DNA from: Cristatella mucedo
Taxonomy: Eukaryota > Bryozoa > Phylactolaemata > Cristatellidae
DNA: 64,000 nucleotides
Direction: 5' to 3'
Assembly (NCBI GenBank): GCA_009760855.2
Contig: WPIO01000129.1
Coordinates: 310,001 to 374,000 of the forward strand
Of the stretch, positions 25,101 to 35,544 are shown in pieces. Both the position numbers and the translations under genes were made by a program. Numbering within the stretch: the stretch's first letter is position 1; the number at the start of each line of letters is the position of its first letter. The notes beneath the pieces are model-generated. The model was not told where the DNA came from, ran no database searches, and saw only the letters and a program-made list of their open reading frames with translations.

Positions 25101-28100
25101 TGGATTTGCGATGGGGATAACGATTGTAGAGGTAGGATACCTTTGCCTCTTTTCTCTGTGCTCTATACGTGCTTGCATGTTATCTTATTTTGAGGAGCCT
25201 TTAAATTTAGAAAATAATTTGAAGTGCACCCTTGTGAGCAATCGAGTCTCTGGGGTCGTAAAGTTGACCAGACAGTGGCCAAATCTCAGGGTTTTTTAGT
25301 ATACAATGTTGTACTTAACCATTTCTGTTAATGGCTCACTGATTCGCTATACGGTGTCTAAACTAAGCTATAGCAATCCCTTACTTCTGCAATTTAATAC
25401 GCTTGAACCTTGCATATTGCAGCTGTTCATTTGCTGACAGACCTTACTGAGTCCGAGGATGGCCGCTTACAGTTCGTACCTTAGCCTTAACAGTTTTGAA
25501 TTCCCCCCCCCCCCGCAGCTTTTGAACCGAAGTTGTCTGGCATGTAAAGTTTGTGGCAATCAGATTAGCACCGCCTCCCTTCCCCAGTCGCAAAGTGCAC
25601 GACTCGTTGTGCAAGCCTCAGCCACTGTCGCCTTGCTTCCAGACTCCAGCGATGAGAACAAGACCGTTTGTGCAGCATCTGCTCCGAGCTCGACTCTTGC
25701 GCCCACTCGATGCACAAACTACGAGTTTGCATGCAGGGATGGATCGTGTATTAGTGCCACTTACCAGTGTGACGGCGACCGGTGAGCTTTGCCACAGCTT
25801 GCCGTCCCTAGCTGCATCTGTCTGTCGGACCGCCGTTGCCGAGCGAAGCTCGGTCTATGCGAATGTGGGTTCGCTCTCGCTCGCTGACCACTCCCCTTCT
25901 CTCCCTCGATCCACAGAGACTGCACCGACGGCGGCGATGAGGAGCGCTGCAACAAGACCTGCGGGCCAGGCTTGTTCAAGTGCATGCAGATCCACCAGTG
26001 CATACCGAGCTCCATGCAGTGTGACGGACGCTTTGAATGCCTTGACCACACAGACGAGCTGGGCTGCCCTGCCACTGGTGAGCAGCAGCTCCGAGTCGTG
26101 GCGCTAGCAATCGGGCTGCTCGCCCTCGCGTCACCCTCTCTCTCTCCAGCTTGTACGAAGTGCTGTAACATCGCCTCCCTTCTGATACCTACTTCTGCAG
26201 GTGTCAGGTTTTGTGACGTAGCGACGCAGTTCAATTGCACGTCGTCGCATGACGAATGCATCGACAGAGCAAAGGTTTGCGACAATCACACTGACTGTTT
26301 CAATATGGCCGACGAGGAAGTCAACTTGTGCAGTAAGCTGCAGGCTTGCACCAGTATACCGCCGGCTCAAGCTCCGACCGCCTGCTTCTCTGGTCGGCAA
26401 TGTTGCCAGCCGTCATAGATGCTGAAGCAGCTTCGGACACAGCTCATATTTCTGCTTTGTAGGAGCTCCCAATCCGTGCGACTTCAACAATGGTAGCTGC
26501 AGCCACTTGTGCAAGGTCAATTCCGACCTCCACACACGTCGGTGCGAGTGCAACGAAGGCTACAAGCTAGACGTCGATGGACTGAGCTGCATCGGTGAGC
26601 CTCGCTGTCGCTTATGTCGTTTTGTATGCAGTTAAGCGCACCAAGCAGAAGCCAGGGTGCTAATGGTCTTCCCTGCATTGCTCTTTTGTCAGATGTCGAC
26701 GAATGCACGTCAGTTCCGGGTGCGTGCTCTCACAAATGCATCAACATGGTCGGCTCGTACGCATGCGAGTGCTTGGCTGGCTTCGCTGTCGATCCTGCTC
26801 AGCGATCGCTCTGCAAGGCTATCGGTGAGCGGCCATACCTGCTGTTCGCCAATCGCAATGATATCAGGCAGCTACGGCTGAGTTGGATTGCCGAGTACAC
26901 AGTCGTGGTCAACGAGGGCAAGGCCATCGTAGCGATGGATATTGACAGCGAGACCAGCACTGTGTATTATGCAGACTCGGGTCAAGAGGTCATAGCCAGG
27001 TGAGTTGTGATGCTGTTTTTTCGCCCAGTGGCAAGCACTGCTGTGCCCACTGTTCTTGAGACTAGCAGGCTTGTCTCTGTCGAATGCACTTCATACAGCT
27101 TGTCGGCTTGAGCCGTTTCTGTGGACAATATGACAAGATTGTTTGTGGACCTTGCAGTGCCAGCGTCGCACAAGACAGCTTGAGCAAGATTCTGGTTTCG
27201 ACGGATGTCGGTACCGTGGATGGACTAGCCTACGATTGGATTTACAAGCGTATTTACTGGACCGATGCAGCAAGGCAGAGCATATCTTCAACTTCAGTTG
27301 CTGATCCTCATGCAGATCGCATACTGCTGGTAGATAAGCTTTTGGAGCCACGTGCCATAGCATTATACCCTCACAAAGGGTGAGGCTTGCCGTCAGCCCT
27401 TCGTTCTTATCATTAGCAGCTGGCCAGCTGCATCGTCGATCGGTTTTTCGTCTGAGCTGACGTCATTTCAATTGTCCTTTTTTTAAGGAGAATGTTCTTC
27501 TCTGACTGGGGCAACAAGACCATCTACAGTGCCGGCATGGACGGGGAACACACTAGAGTGATCATTAATAAGCACATCGAGTGGCCGAATGGATTGGCCA
27601 TCGATATGGTCAAGGACAATCTCTACTGGATTGATGCCAAGCTGAAGTGCATACAAGTCTCGGACTTCGAGGGCAACGAGCAGAGAGTAATCATAGCCGA
27701 TGCAACTATTATATCTCACCCGTTTGCAATAGCCGTTTTTGAGGTATGTCGTGGCTTTGATGTGCTGCAGTAATCCTGATGCGGCCACTTTACACGGGAG
27801 AAAGCTGCCTGTCTTTTGGCAGTGCTTACTTAATCCCTGTCATTCCACCCGCCAGCACCTGGTAATGGTGAGCTACTTGAATCGTAGGACACTCTATATT
27901 GGTCCGATTGGATTCGTCAGCACATTGCCTCTGCCAACAAGTTCACTGGAGGCGACATGAAAGTGCTTCTTAACGAGACAAGCGGTGTAACTCAGCCGAT
28001 GGACCTAAAAGTTAACCACCGTCTCCAGCAGCCATTTGGTGTCAATCACTGTGATTCGCTTGCCCAGTTGGATCGCTGTGCACACATGTGCTACCCGGCG

Positions 28101-28816
28101 TTGCATATCACATTGACATCTAGCAAAGTAAGCTGCAAGTGTCGCCAAGGATATCGTCTCGACGAGGACAGGAAGTCGTGCGTCCAGTTAGGTATGTAAG
28201 GTTGCTGTAATTACCACACTCAGACACCTGAAGCTCAGTCTGCTGTAAGCTATGACAGTATCATTATGGTTCTTTTAGTGACGTCTACTGATGGTCTTTC
28301 TTCTTCTGCTGCGTCGGCTGCTGCTGATAACGGCAACCGAGACTCCTTTGCGACTGCCCAGCTAGTGGCCATCGTTGTGGTGTGCACCCTGCTACCAGTA
28401 CTCGGAGCAATAGCTGTAAGTAGATTAACTTCGTGCCTGCTGCTTTTCCAAATGACACCCTAGGAGCTAATTGTTTATATAGACGTCCAAGGCTACTTTA
28501 TCCGTTTCTTTGATTACAAATTATCACTCGTAGGTTGTTCTTTTGCGGCGGCGACGGAACAAGGGTGCCAAGCGCACTGCGAATTTCGATAACCCTGTTT
28601 ATCACAAGACCACAGACGACAAGGTGGCTCTCCATCAGCACGAGCAGCTGCCCTCACGAACTGCACCACCGGTAATGCTGCTGCTGTCCGTCGAAGGAGA
28701 CGCTAGCACGTCGATGTGACACTTTATGGCTTCAGTCTTATGATCTTAGTCTGTGCTTGCAGGTCATGGTTCCTCTCACGTCTGACGACTACACGTTTGA
28801 AGGCATCGATGCGTGA
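22109..28816 (+). CDS. LDLR: LDL receptor family protein (LDLR/VLDLR-like), 16 coding exons
   Basis: An endocytic lipoprotein receptor: it binds apolipoprotein-containing particles at the cell surface and is internalised through clathrin-coated pits. Join: 22109-22178, 22503-22628, 23883-24008, 24433-24555, 24898-25131, 25643-25781, 25917-26077, 26201-26332, 26463-26594, 26693-26999, 27158-27379, 27488-27743, 27888-28191, 28279-28415, 28534-28671, 28763-28816; all GT-AG, frame intact, 886 residues. Order: signal peptide 1-23, eight LDLa (about 26-335), two EGF (371-457), YWTD propeller (458-710), EGF (about 720-777), short Ser/Ala-rich stalk, membrane span 806-827, RRRR stop-transfer, FDNPVY at 841-846. 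Eight LDLa repeats match VLDLR (LDLR has seven), and the length is near VLDLR (about 870). An invertebrate gene of this kind is probably co-orthologous to LDLR, VLDLR and LRP8. The start has good context (GCAGCCATGC). Confidence 0.95.
22503..22628 (+). CDS. LDLR: LDLR-family exon 2: LDLa repeat 1
   Basis: A phase 1-1 exon encoding one complete LDLa module with six cysteines and the calcium box [16 protein letters not shown]. The acceptor is TTTTCGTAG and the donor is GTAAAT, somewhat weak. Confidence 0.93.
23883..24008 (+). CDS. LDLR: LDLR-family exon 3: LDLa repeat 2 with eight cysteines
   Basis: A phase 1-1 exon. The module is recognisable ([16 protein letters not shown], then WLCDG), but its calcium loop reads [15 protein letters not shown]. 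That adds two cysteines and changes the usual DC aspartate to Asn. Both splice sites are good (TTTCTGTAG, GTGAGT). Confidence 0.92.
24433..24555 (+). CDS. LDLR: LDLR-family exon 4: LDLa repeat 3
   Basis: A phase 1-1 exon with a canonical six-cysteine module. Its calcium loop is [16 protein letters not shown], with the usual SD(E) aspartate position preserved as ADED. Confidence 0.93.
24898..25131 (+). CDS. LDLR: LDLR-family exon 5: LDLa repeat 4 and most of 5
   Basis: Repeat 4 carries [15 protein letters not shown], a textbook acidic ligand- and calcium-binding loop. Repeat 5 ([16 protein letters not shown], then [10 protein letters not shown]) is cut by an intron just before its DSSDE box, so the exon boundary splits a module. 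Confidence 0.93.
25643..25781 (+). CDS. LDLR: LDLR-family exon 6: end of LDLa 5, most of LDLa 6
   Basis: It begins with the [10 protein letters not shown] end of repeat 5, continues with a Ser/Thr/Pro linker ([10 protein letters not shown]), and then [15 protein letters not shown] to CDGDR of repeat 6. The exon ends in phase 2, inside the calcium loop. Confidence 0.93.
25917..26077 (+). CDS. LDLR: LDLR-family exon 7: end of LDLa 6, LDLa 7
   Basis: [11 protein letters not shown] completes repeat 6. Repeat 7 reads [16 protein letters not shown] followed by [16 protein letters not shown]. The usual Trp before the calcium loop is Met-Gln here. Confidence 0.93.
26201..26332 (+). CDS. LDLR: LDLR-family exon 8: LDLa repeat 8
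   Basis: A phase 1-1 exon. The module [18 protein letters not shown] to [18 protein letters not shown] is diverged: the loop Gly is replaced by Asn and the Trp is missing. Two N-glycosylation sequons (NCT, NHT) are visible. Confidence 0.93.
26463..26594 (+). CDS. LDLR: LDLR-family exon 9: EGF-A
   Basis: One EGF module, [13 protein letters not shown] to [13 protein letters not shown] then LSC, equivalent to the first EGF of LDLR, where PCSK9 binds in vertebrates. It has phase 1-1 boundaries. Confidence 0.93.
26693..26999 (+). CDS. LDLR: LDLR-family exon 10: EGF-B and propeller start
   Basis: [16 protein letters not shown] begins a calcium-binding EGF. The frame then runs straight into the first propeller strands ([15 protein letters not shown], then [15 protein letters not shown]). 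A GTGAGC inside the exon at 26825 could act as a phase-1 donor but would delete propeller sequence, so the longer exon is preferred. Confidence 0.92.
27158..27379 (+). CDS. LDLR: LDLR-family exon 11: YWTD blade
   Basis: It contains the signature [11 protein letters not shown] and [11 protein letters not shown] of a propeller blade. The boundaries are phase 2-2. Confidence 0.93.
27488..27743 (+). CDS. LDLR: LDLR-family exon 12: YWTD blades
   Basis: It encodes [25 protein letters not shown] and [12 protein letters not shown], the middle blades with the conserved PNG turn. It ends in phase 0 after IAVFE. Confidence 0.93.
27888..28191 (+). CDS. LDLR: LDLR-family exon 13: last blade and EGF-C
   Basis: The acceptor TCGTAG at 27882-27887 is chosen because it gives [20 protein letters not shown] in frame with the preceding FE. 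The more attractive upstream acceptor at 27855 leads to a stop after about 35 codons. The exon ends with the third EGF ([21 protein letters not shown]). Confidence 0.9.
28279..28415 (+). CDS. LDLR: LDLR-family exon 14: stalk and membrane span
   Basis: A short Ser/Ala-rich juxtamembrane stalk ([13 protein letters not shown]) is followed by the hydrophobic span [18 protein letters not shown]. The stalk is far shorter than the O-glycosylated domain of vertebrate LDLR. Confidence 0.92.
28534..28671 (+). CDS. LDLR: LDLR-family exon 15: cytoplasmic tail with FDNPVY
   Basis: [10 protein letters not shown] completes the span and stop-transfer; [13 protein letters not shown] is almost the vertebrate LDLR/VLDLR internalisation motif. 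If the next intron is retained, the frame continues 15 codons to a TGA at 28717-28719, giving an alternative C-terminus. Confidence 0.92.
28763..28816 (+). CDS. LDLR: LDLR-family exon 16: C-terminal end
   Basis: The acceptor CTTGCAG is followed in frame by [17 protein letters not shown] and TGA. The acidic ending is similar to the vertebrate family C-termini, which supports splicing over intron retention. Confidence 0.85.
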   Translation, partial: VMVPLTSDDYTFEGIDA

Positions 28817-29514
28817 AAGCCCTAAAGCAGGCGTGAAATCAGCAGACGTATCTTTCAGACGAGTCTTTCGTGGCTTCCATCCATGGGAAGCATTAGACCT
28901 TTTACATTTGCCGTCAATCAAGGAGGCAGCTCACCGTCTGCTCGTGTGCGGTGGATAAAGGATCTGGCCTGCAGTAGCAACACTGCCTAAGACAGTCTTA
29001 CTATTTCATCGGCGGCTTTGGGTGCTCGACGCATGTCCTTCCAAATGGACCCAGTCAGGAAGTCGAGGGCAGTAGCATTAGCTGAGCGATGGCTACTGCT
29101 TCGTTGATTAGTCCCCTCCCTCCTTGGGTAGCTGTGTTGAAATCGTTGTTTTATTTGTTATGACTTATTTTGTATTTATTTTATATGAGCGCCCCTCAAT
29201 GGCTGCACTTTTTGGCAACAGGATGGTGCTTATTGCTCACATCTCTAACGTGCAGGCTTCGGTGTGGTGCGTGGCTAAGGTTCGTTAAGCTAGTGGTGCG
29301 TTTGTGTGCCATATCACTTGTTGACTTCGCACGTTTAAGACGTGGTTTGTACTTCAGAAAGTTAAATGTAGAAGCTCATAATCTCTCAGTGGGCAGGCCC
29401 TCTTTGCAGACTGAAGAAGTTGTGCCATCTATGAAAATACAACACTTGATGATACTCAGGGCTCTGTGCTAGCTCAGCTTCATTCGCAACGTATTCTCTT
29501 GCACCTGTGGTAAT
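28817..29514 (+). other. 3' flank / probable 3'UTR of the LDLR-family gene
   Basis: No AATAAA or ATTAAA is seen in the first 680 bases, so the polyadenylation site is not placed. T-rich sequence at 29140-29190 could lie near the transcript end. The short frames here are not recognisable. Confidence 0.4.
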
Positions 29515-29960
29515 ATTATTTGCAGATGACAGCTGCACTGTGCATCGATCCTTCCATGCCTTGCAGCACGTCCAACTATCTCAACTCCCTAGCTGCATGT
29601 ATTGCCGACATTCACACATGGAAAGGTAGCAAAGCTTTAAGTGATATTTTTTTTAGCAGTCAACATCAGTTTTGCAGTCAAATCTGCCATCTTGCTGCTA
29701 TGTAACACTGCAAAAATTCGGGCCTCCTTATACTGAGATATCATATCCAACTTGATCCATCCCTATGTGGCATTCAATCTCAGCTTCTGTAAGTCACTTG
29801 CAGTTCATACTGCCAGTTGGTGTACATTTAGCTTCCTCCCTGAGCGAGAAAGCAGCCTTAGGCGACTCCAAACAGTGTGGACCTCTCTACCTGACTCCTT
29901 CGTGATACCGTCGGGTAATCCTCGATTCATCTTCTCTGTGACTGTTCATGAGCCTGCCTT
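29515..29960 (+). mobile_element. L2-like LINE fragment (RT YADD region)
   Basis: TTTGCAGATGACAGC reads FADDS in one frame, and LAACIADIHTWKGSKA follows in another frame, paralleling CIADIRVWKPS of the copy at 15.9 kb. Near 29870, QTVWTSLPDSF resembles the LWNSLP block close to the LINE end. The fragment is heavily frameshifted. Confidence 0.65.
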
Positions 29961-30599
29961 GGATATGCTACTCAAAACAGGACCCTCTTAGCATAAGGTG
30001 CGATGGCACCATTAGTCAATACCAGCTGGCTGGCCTTAATCAGCCGGTCAGTAAGAACCTCTGCATCCTGTATTCACTCCATCAGCCCACTCAGTTATCG
30101 CACACACACACACGATCCATAAGTTTAAAGCATTGATTAGCACTCGTGGTATTAGCTTACTGGCTGTGCCGCCTCAGCATGTTGTGAAAAGTCGGTAGTT
30201 ACTTGTTTCCCGTTTAAATTCGTAGGCACAGCATCTGTCGTGCCGGCTACAAGCTGCCTAGCATGCAAGCCACTCAGTCACAGTTATTAGACAGCCTATT
30301 AAATTCCGCCTGCTAAAATGTATGCTCATTAAAACAAGGGGTTACGACCAGGCTGTCCACGAGAAGCTAAAAGCATTTCTGCTAACCGAGACTTGCCCTG
30401 CTCTGGTGGCTGTGCATCTGTGAGACACCCCACTTGGATTCTCATTATTTCAGTCCATGTATGAGAAGGTTGGTGGCCGTTTGTTATTGTTCGTGAATCG
30501 TTTGGCTATAAGGCCCGTGGTTTTTAGCTTAGGCCTTTGTTAGAATCGTTTGCAATTTCATCCTCATCAAAAACCTCACCGTTGTGATCTACTGACATT
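29961..30599. other. No gene recognised
   Basis: Unique-looking sequence between two LINE fragments. It probably includes diverged LINE sequence that I cannot align by eye. Confidence 0.4.
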
Positions 30600-32176
30600 G
30601 TGGCTGTCTACCTTGATAATGGCAGTTTTGGGGAGTTCCTTACCAAAATATTTGTGTGTGACCGGCTGTAACTGTTTGCAGGAGACTTTAGCATTCATGT
30701 TGACAACCCTAGCAACAGCCAGGTCTAATGGAATATCAGAAACATTTCAATCAGGGTTCAAGAGGCAGCACTTTACTGAAACTGCTCTCCTCCGTGTTAA
30801 CAATGACATTCTACGTGGCAACAACGACGGGAATGTCACTGCCCTAGCTCTGCTAGATCTGTCTGCTGCCTTCGACACCATTGATCACGAAGTTCTGCTT
30901 GAACGATTGAGAACAGCGATCGGTCTGGCAGACGTAGTACTGGCGTGGTTTAAATCATACTTGTCTGATCGTGTTCAATTCGTGTCGTGTGGGGGTCAGG
31001 TCTCAGCCACGAGAAGGGTCACTTGTGGAGTCCCTCAAGGGTCTGTACTTGGTCCCTTGCTGTTCTCCATTTATACGCAACCTCAGGGGAAAGTGATTAA
31101 GGCCCATGGAATAGGATATCGCTTCTATGCTGACGATACTCAGTTGTATTTGTCATCCAAACCGTCGAAATCTGCTGCGGCAACTGAGAAACTGAATGCT
31201 TGCCTTGCCGATATTCGATCCTGGATGTCGGAAAACTTCCTGAAATTAAATGATGATAAAACCGAACTGCTGTTCATAGGACACCCTAAGCGTGTGGCTG
31301 GATTAAAAGGCTTTACCATTCTAATAGGTGATGCTATTGTGCGGCCATCACCACTTGCTCGAAATTTAGGTGTCGTGTTCGACAGCTGCCTCAATTTCAA
31401 AAGCTTCATTCAGAAGAGTGCGTCTACAGCTAGCCACCACATCCGATCCCTGTGCTAGATTAGAAGCTGTCTCCCACAGTGGCTTGTAAAAATTTAACTA
31501 GCTCTCTAGTTCTGTCTCGGCTTGGTTATTGTAATTCCTTTTTGGCTGGGTAGCCAAAGAAAGCTATTATGCCACTGCAGCGGACAATGAATGTGGCTGC
31601 AAGGTTGGTCTTCAAGTCCCAGCGGTTTGAGCACGTGTCTCTTTTGCTGAAGGAGCTAGGATGGTTGCCAGTTGAGCAAAGGATACAGAGCAAAGTTCTT
31701 AAGCTGACCCACAAGGCCCAGCCACGGCTTGGCTCCTTCATACCTAGCTGAGCTGCTGCATCAGTTTCAGCCTGTACGCGCCCTCAGGCCCTGTGTGGAC
31801 AATAAATTAGCTGTCCCATTCCTCCGCTTAAAGGCCGTTAGCGACAGAAGCTTTAGCTCTGCAGGTCCTAGACTGTGGAACTCGCTTCCACAATTCTTAC
31901 GCAACGATAACTACTCTCCTACTGCCGACTATGGCACATCATTTCCAGCGGTCCTGAGCTGCTACTTCTATGCTACTCACTACCCCAACTGCTCTCCTGA
32001 CTCTGCTATGCTTCCCACTTTCTCTTTGTTGCGTGAGACGAAGTCTGTTGGCTACCGAATGCGTACCGAAAGCTGCTTAGGCTGTGAGTGCGCTATACAA
32101 AACTCTCATGCGTAACACCCACATGGTCTTTATGACTTTGTGGAGTTACAGACAGAGATACATTACATTACATTAT
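30600..32176 (+). mobile_element. L2/CR1-like LINE, internally deleted, best RT copy
   Basis: A 302-codon frame (30550-31458) carries most of a non-LTR reverse transcriptase. ETALLRVNNDIL and LLDLSAAFDTIDHEVLL come first, then GVPQGSVLGPLLF (about 31026), the catalytic FYADDTQLY (31123-31149) and LKLNDDKTELLFIGHPKR. Near 30680-30720 the sequence GDFSIHVDNPSNSQ is an endonuclease block, here placed directly before the RT fingers, so the endonuclease/RT junction has been deleted. Stops at 31456-31458, 31495 and 31748 break the thumb and C-terminal part (LVFKSQRFEHVSLLLKELG, WNSLPQFLRND). The 3' end ATACATTACATTACATTATT is an (ACATT)n tail. The copy is not autonomous. Confidence 0.92.
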
Positions 32177-32487
32177 TCATTTCTTGATAGTCTTGAGTCC
32201 TTTGCTTTGGTCCAAGGTAATACGACTCGCGTTGGCAGCCATTCCCGGATCTCGTTATCAATACGGATGTCTGCCCCGCTGACTTTGTTGTGTGACCACT
32301 GGCCATCTTGGATCATTACTTGGTCTCATTTGCCATTCCTGCTCCGTTGTACGTGCCGGATAACGTTAAGTTTGTCCAGCGACGAAACTTAAAATTGTCC
32401 GTGTACAGAGTCCAGAGTTCTTTTAATTTAAGAAAAAACTTCAAATGATGCTCAGTTTTGAGCGCCGCCTGCAACACAGCTCTACGA

Positions 32488-32680
32488 AGTAAATAAATAA
32501 ATAAATCCTAGCTGATTAAACAGCCTTTTTTGTAAAGCGACAGAAGAGCCTTTACGGCTATCGCCACCACTTGCAGTGGCGATAAAGGATCGCCCACCGC
32601 AGGAATCGAACCCACGACCTCGGTCCCGAGGTTGTGAAAGCGACCGCCTTACCCAGTGTGCCATCACCATCACGGCTCAC
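32488..32680 (-). mobile_element. SINE family A, full length
   Basis: On the minus strand it runs from GGTGAGCCGTGATGGTGATGG through GGCACACTGGGTAAGGCGGT, a perfect B box GGGTTCGATTCC, and the GGCGATAGCC and AAAGGCTCTTCTGTCGCT blocks. It ends in AATCAGCTAGG and an (ATTT)4 tail. Confidence 0.95.
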
Positions 32681-33129
32681 CAAGTATGGATCTGATGACG
32701 ATCTAGTCTATTTCAAAGAGTTCCTGTGAGTCGAAACTTCGAAGCATAGAAAAGCCAGGGTGTACTTTTTCACTCGAAAACTCAAGTCCTGCCAGTTCGA
32801 CCCAAATTAGATTTATAAGAAGGCAAACAAATTGCTGGCCAAATCAGAGAGGTATCACTCCCCAGTTATAATCGGTTTAGCCAAAACATTGTCACCACTG
32901 AAAACAATTGTGCGAATTCTTGGTTCCATAAAGTGCACTCTGACTCAAAGCAATTTTGTAATCGAAAACTGTGACATCCCTTAAAGCGATTCTTCGAGGT
33001 TTCTGCAAGTACTGCACTGTACTGTACTGTACAGTACTGCAAGTACCTGAATAAAGCCTATTAAAAGAGCGCGTCTCCTGAAAGTACCGTATCATCATCC
33101 GCTCTGTTGTTTTCACAGGCAGATAAACT
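32681..33129. other. No gene; small palindromic patch
   Basis: The patch TACTGTACTGTACAGTACTG at 33020-33043 is palindromic. There is no coding signal. Confidence 0.5.
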
Positions 33130-34786
33130 CAACCCAGCAATAACTGATATTGGTAATGATTCTCTAAGAAAAAGGGGCGTACCCAAATCCTTCAAATTGG
33201 CCAGCGTCTAACCGATACTTAAAAGCCTGAATTAGATATCCCGAGTTTCCCTTGTTTTTTGTCAGATTCTTTAAAAAATCATCGCTAAGCAGCTTGTAGC
33301 ACAGATTGAAAAGAATAATTGTCGGAAAAGTTAATTTGTCTGGGTTGAAGCAGATCCACTCCTGAGACTGCTCTATGTGCTACCAATAGCATCCTGTGCA
33401 GCAACAGTGGCAGGAATGTCGCTATCCTAGCTCTGCTAATTTGCCATCGGTATTATAAATCACTATTTCCTAATTGAATGATTAAGAACAACTATTGGTC
33501 TGGCAGACCAGCTAATACGCCACCATTCGTTCATAGAGCCAGCGAACATTCGGCTAGGGCATACAAGGCACTGGCGTTGAACAAATCTCACTTGTCCGAT
33601 CTTGTTCAATATGGGTCGTGCGGGGTTCAGGTCTCACCCACCAGATCAGTCACCTATTGAATTCCTCAAGGGTTTATCCTCGGTCCTTTGGTGTTCTTAA
33701 TGTATACTCAATCTCTGGTAAAAGCAGTTCAGTTCAATTGACTAGGCTATCGCTTTTTCTGCTGACGAGACACAGCTGTATTTGTCATTTAGACCATTGG
33801 AGCCAACTGCAGCGACTGATAAACCACATGCTTGCCGTGCAGATATTTAATCCTGGATGTCGATTAAGTTCCTTAACTAAACAACGATAAAACGGAATTG
33901 CGACTCATAGGACAGCTCAAGCGTGTGGCTGGACTAGAAGACTTTGGTCTTCTAATAGGGGATGCTGTAGTGCAACCATCACCGCGTGCTCGGAATTTAG
34001 GTGTCATCTTTTCGACGGCTACCTAAATTTTGAAAGCTCGGTTAAGAAGACTGCTTCCACAGCTAGCCACCAAGCCCGATCCCTATCCAAGATTAGGCAC
34101 TGTCATCTGCGGTGGCTCGCAAAAAACCTAACTAGCTCTTTAGTTCCGTCTCGCCTAGATTATTGTAATTCCCTTTTGGCTGGGGTACCGAAAAAGCCAC
34201 TAGGCCACTACAGCTAGAAATAAATATGGCTGCAAGGCAAATTTACACATACCAGAGGTTTGACCGAGTCTTTTGCTGAAAGAGATCGGACGGCTGCTAT
34301 TCGTCACCGGGTACAGAGTAAAGTTCTTACACTGACCCACAAGGACCGCCACGGCTTGGCTCCTTCATACCTAATTGAGCTGCTGCGCCAGTTGTAGCCT
34401 CCTCGTGCCCTCAGGTCGTGTATGGACAATTAATTAGCTGTTCCGTTTCTTTGCTTAAAGACCGTTGGAGACTGAAGCTTTAGCTTTGCAGGACCTAGAC
34501 TGTAGAACTCGCTTCCACAATTCTTACGCAACGACATCTACTCTCCAACTGCCGACTATGGCTCATCCTTTTCAGTGGTCCTGAGCTGCAACTTCCATGC
34601 TACTCACTACCTCAACTGCTCTCCTAACTCTGCTATGCTTCATAATTTCTCTTTGTTGCGTGAGATAAAGTCTGTTGGCTACCGAAAGAGTACCGAAAGC
34701 CGCTTAGGCTGTGAGTGCGCTATGCAAACATCTTCTACATAAAACCCACATAGTATTTATGGAGTAGCAAACGGAGATACACTACA
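33130..34786 (+). pseudogene. L2/CR1-like LINE, second decayed copy
   Basis: It aligns in order with the copy at 30.6 kb and extends further 5' into the RT N-terminus (FKLASV then PILK near 33200). Landmarks with frameshifts include TTIGLADQLI, a VPQG-type remnant (CCTCAAGGG at 33664), GCTGACGAGACACAG at 33760 in place of the YADDTQ codons, and the shared 3' end up to AGATACACTACATTACC. It has many stops and is older than the 30.6 kb copy. Confidence 0.88.
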
Positions 34787-35544
34787 TTACCTTTCTAAGG
34801 CTTTCTGTCATAGCATATAAACTATCATATTGTACCGCTTATTAATAAGTTGCATCGGCTTCTCGTCGAGCAGCTTATCAACTTTCATGCTCATGTCGCT
34901 CACTTCAAGGTCCCGTCGCACTCTGGCTATCACCGTCTATCGGAAGTGTAACTTCCTCAGCGGACATGATCATTACTTGGGCTCTGTGACCTTGCGTTAG
35001 TCGCCCCTTTAAACGACCTCCAATGACGTATAAATCGCGCCTTCGAGGGAGTCGGAGTCGCGAGTCATAGTTAAGCATTGTCATTGTCATTGTCATTGTC
35101 ATTAAGCATAGTCATTGTTCTCGTGCGCCTCACTGCTCGTGCTTGTGCCTAGCAGCAGCACGAGCACGAAGCCTTCGCCGAAGCAGGAGGCCCGGAGGCC
35201 CAAGCGACAGGCAGGCGGCCGCTGTTCCTTAACCTAAATGAAAAAGTGGTGTACTAAAATCTACTGTAAATGGAAGATTTTCGCAGGGCCAATGTTCAAC
35301 CCCTCCTTTATTGCCGGCCATCGAAATTTTGGCTTTGCCGTGTGCAAGCTTCTCCAGACATGCTGATTGTATAAGCAGCAGGATTTGGCAGATACCGAGA
35401 CATGTCACTTGCTTCAGAGATCAGCTATTGAGCTCGATATTAATTTTTACTTTGCTGCACCGTAAATAAAACATGCAAATCCACCAATGATGTTCAAAGC
35501 GAAACTCAGGCTGTAGAGAAGGTCTATGAAACTCCCAAGTCTGC
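34787..35544. other. No gene; short (TCATTG)n repeat
   Basis: A (TCATTG)4-type run lies at 35077-35103. A GC-rich patch at 35110-35220 contains a hairpin-like pair TCGTGCT and AGCACGA. No gene is supported. Confidence 0.5.

Noticed and set aside
27856-27960. Alternative exon 13 of the receptor starting at the acceptor at 27855
   Set aside because: It gives a stop after 35 codons and destroys the LYWSDW propeller strand, which the acceptor at 27886-27887 restores in frame.
33020-33043. Palindrome as a regulatory or transposon terminus
   Set aside because: It is a short TACTG-based tandem repeat that happens to be self-complementary; no paired end is present.
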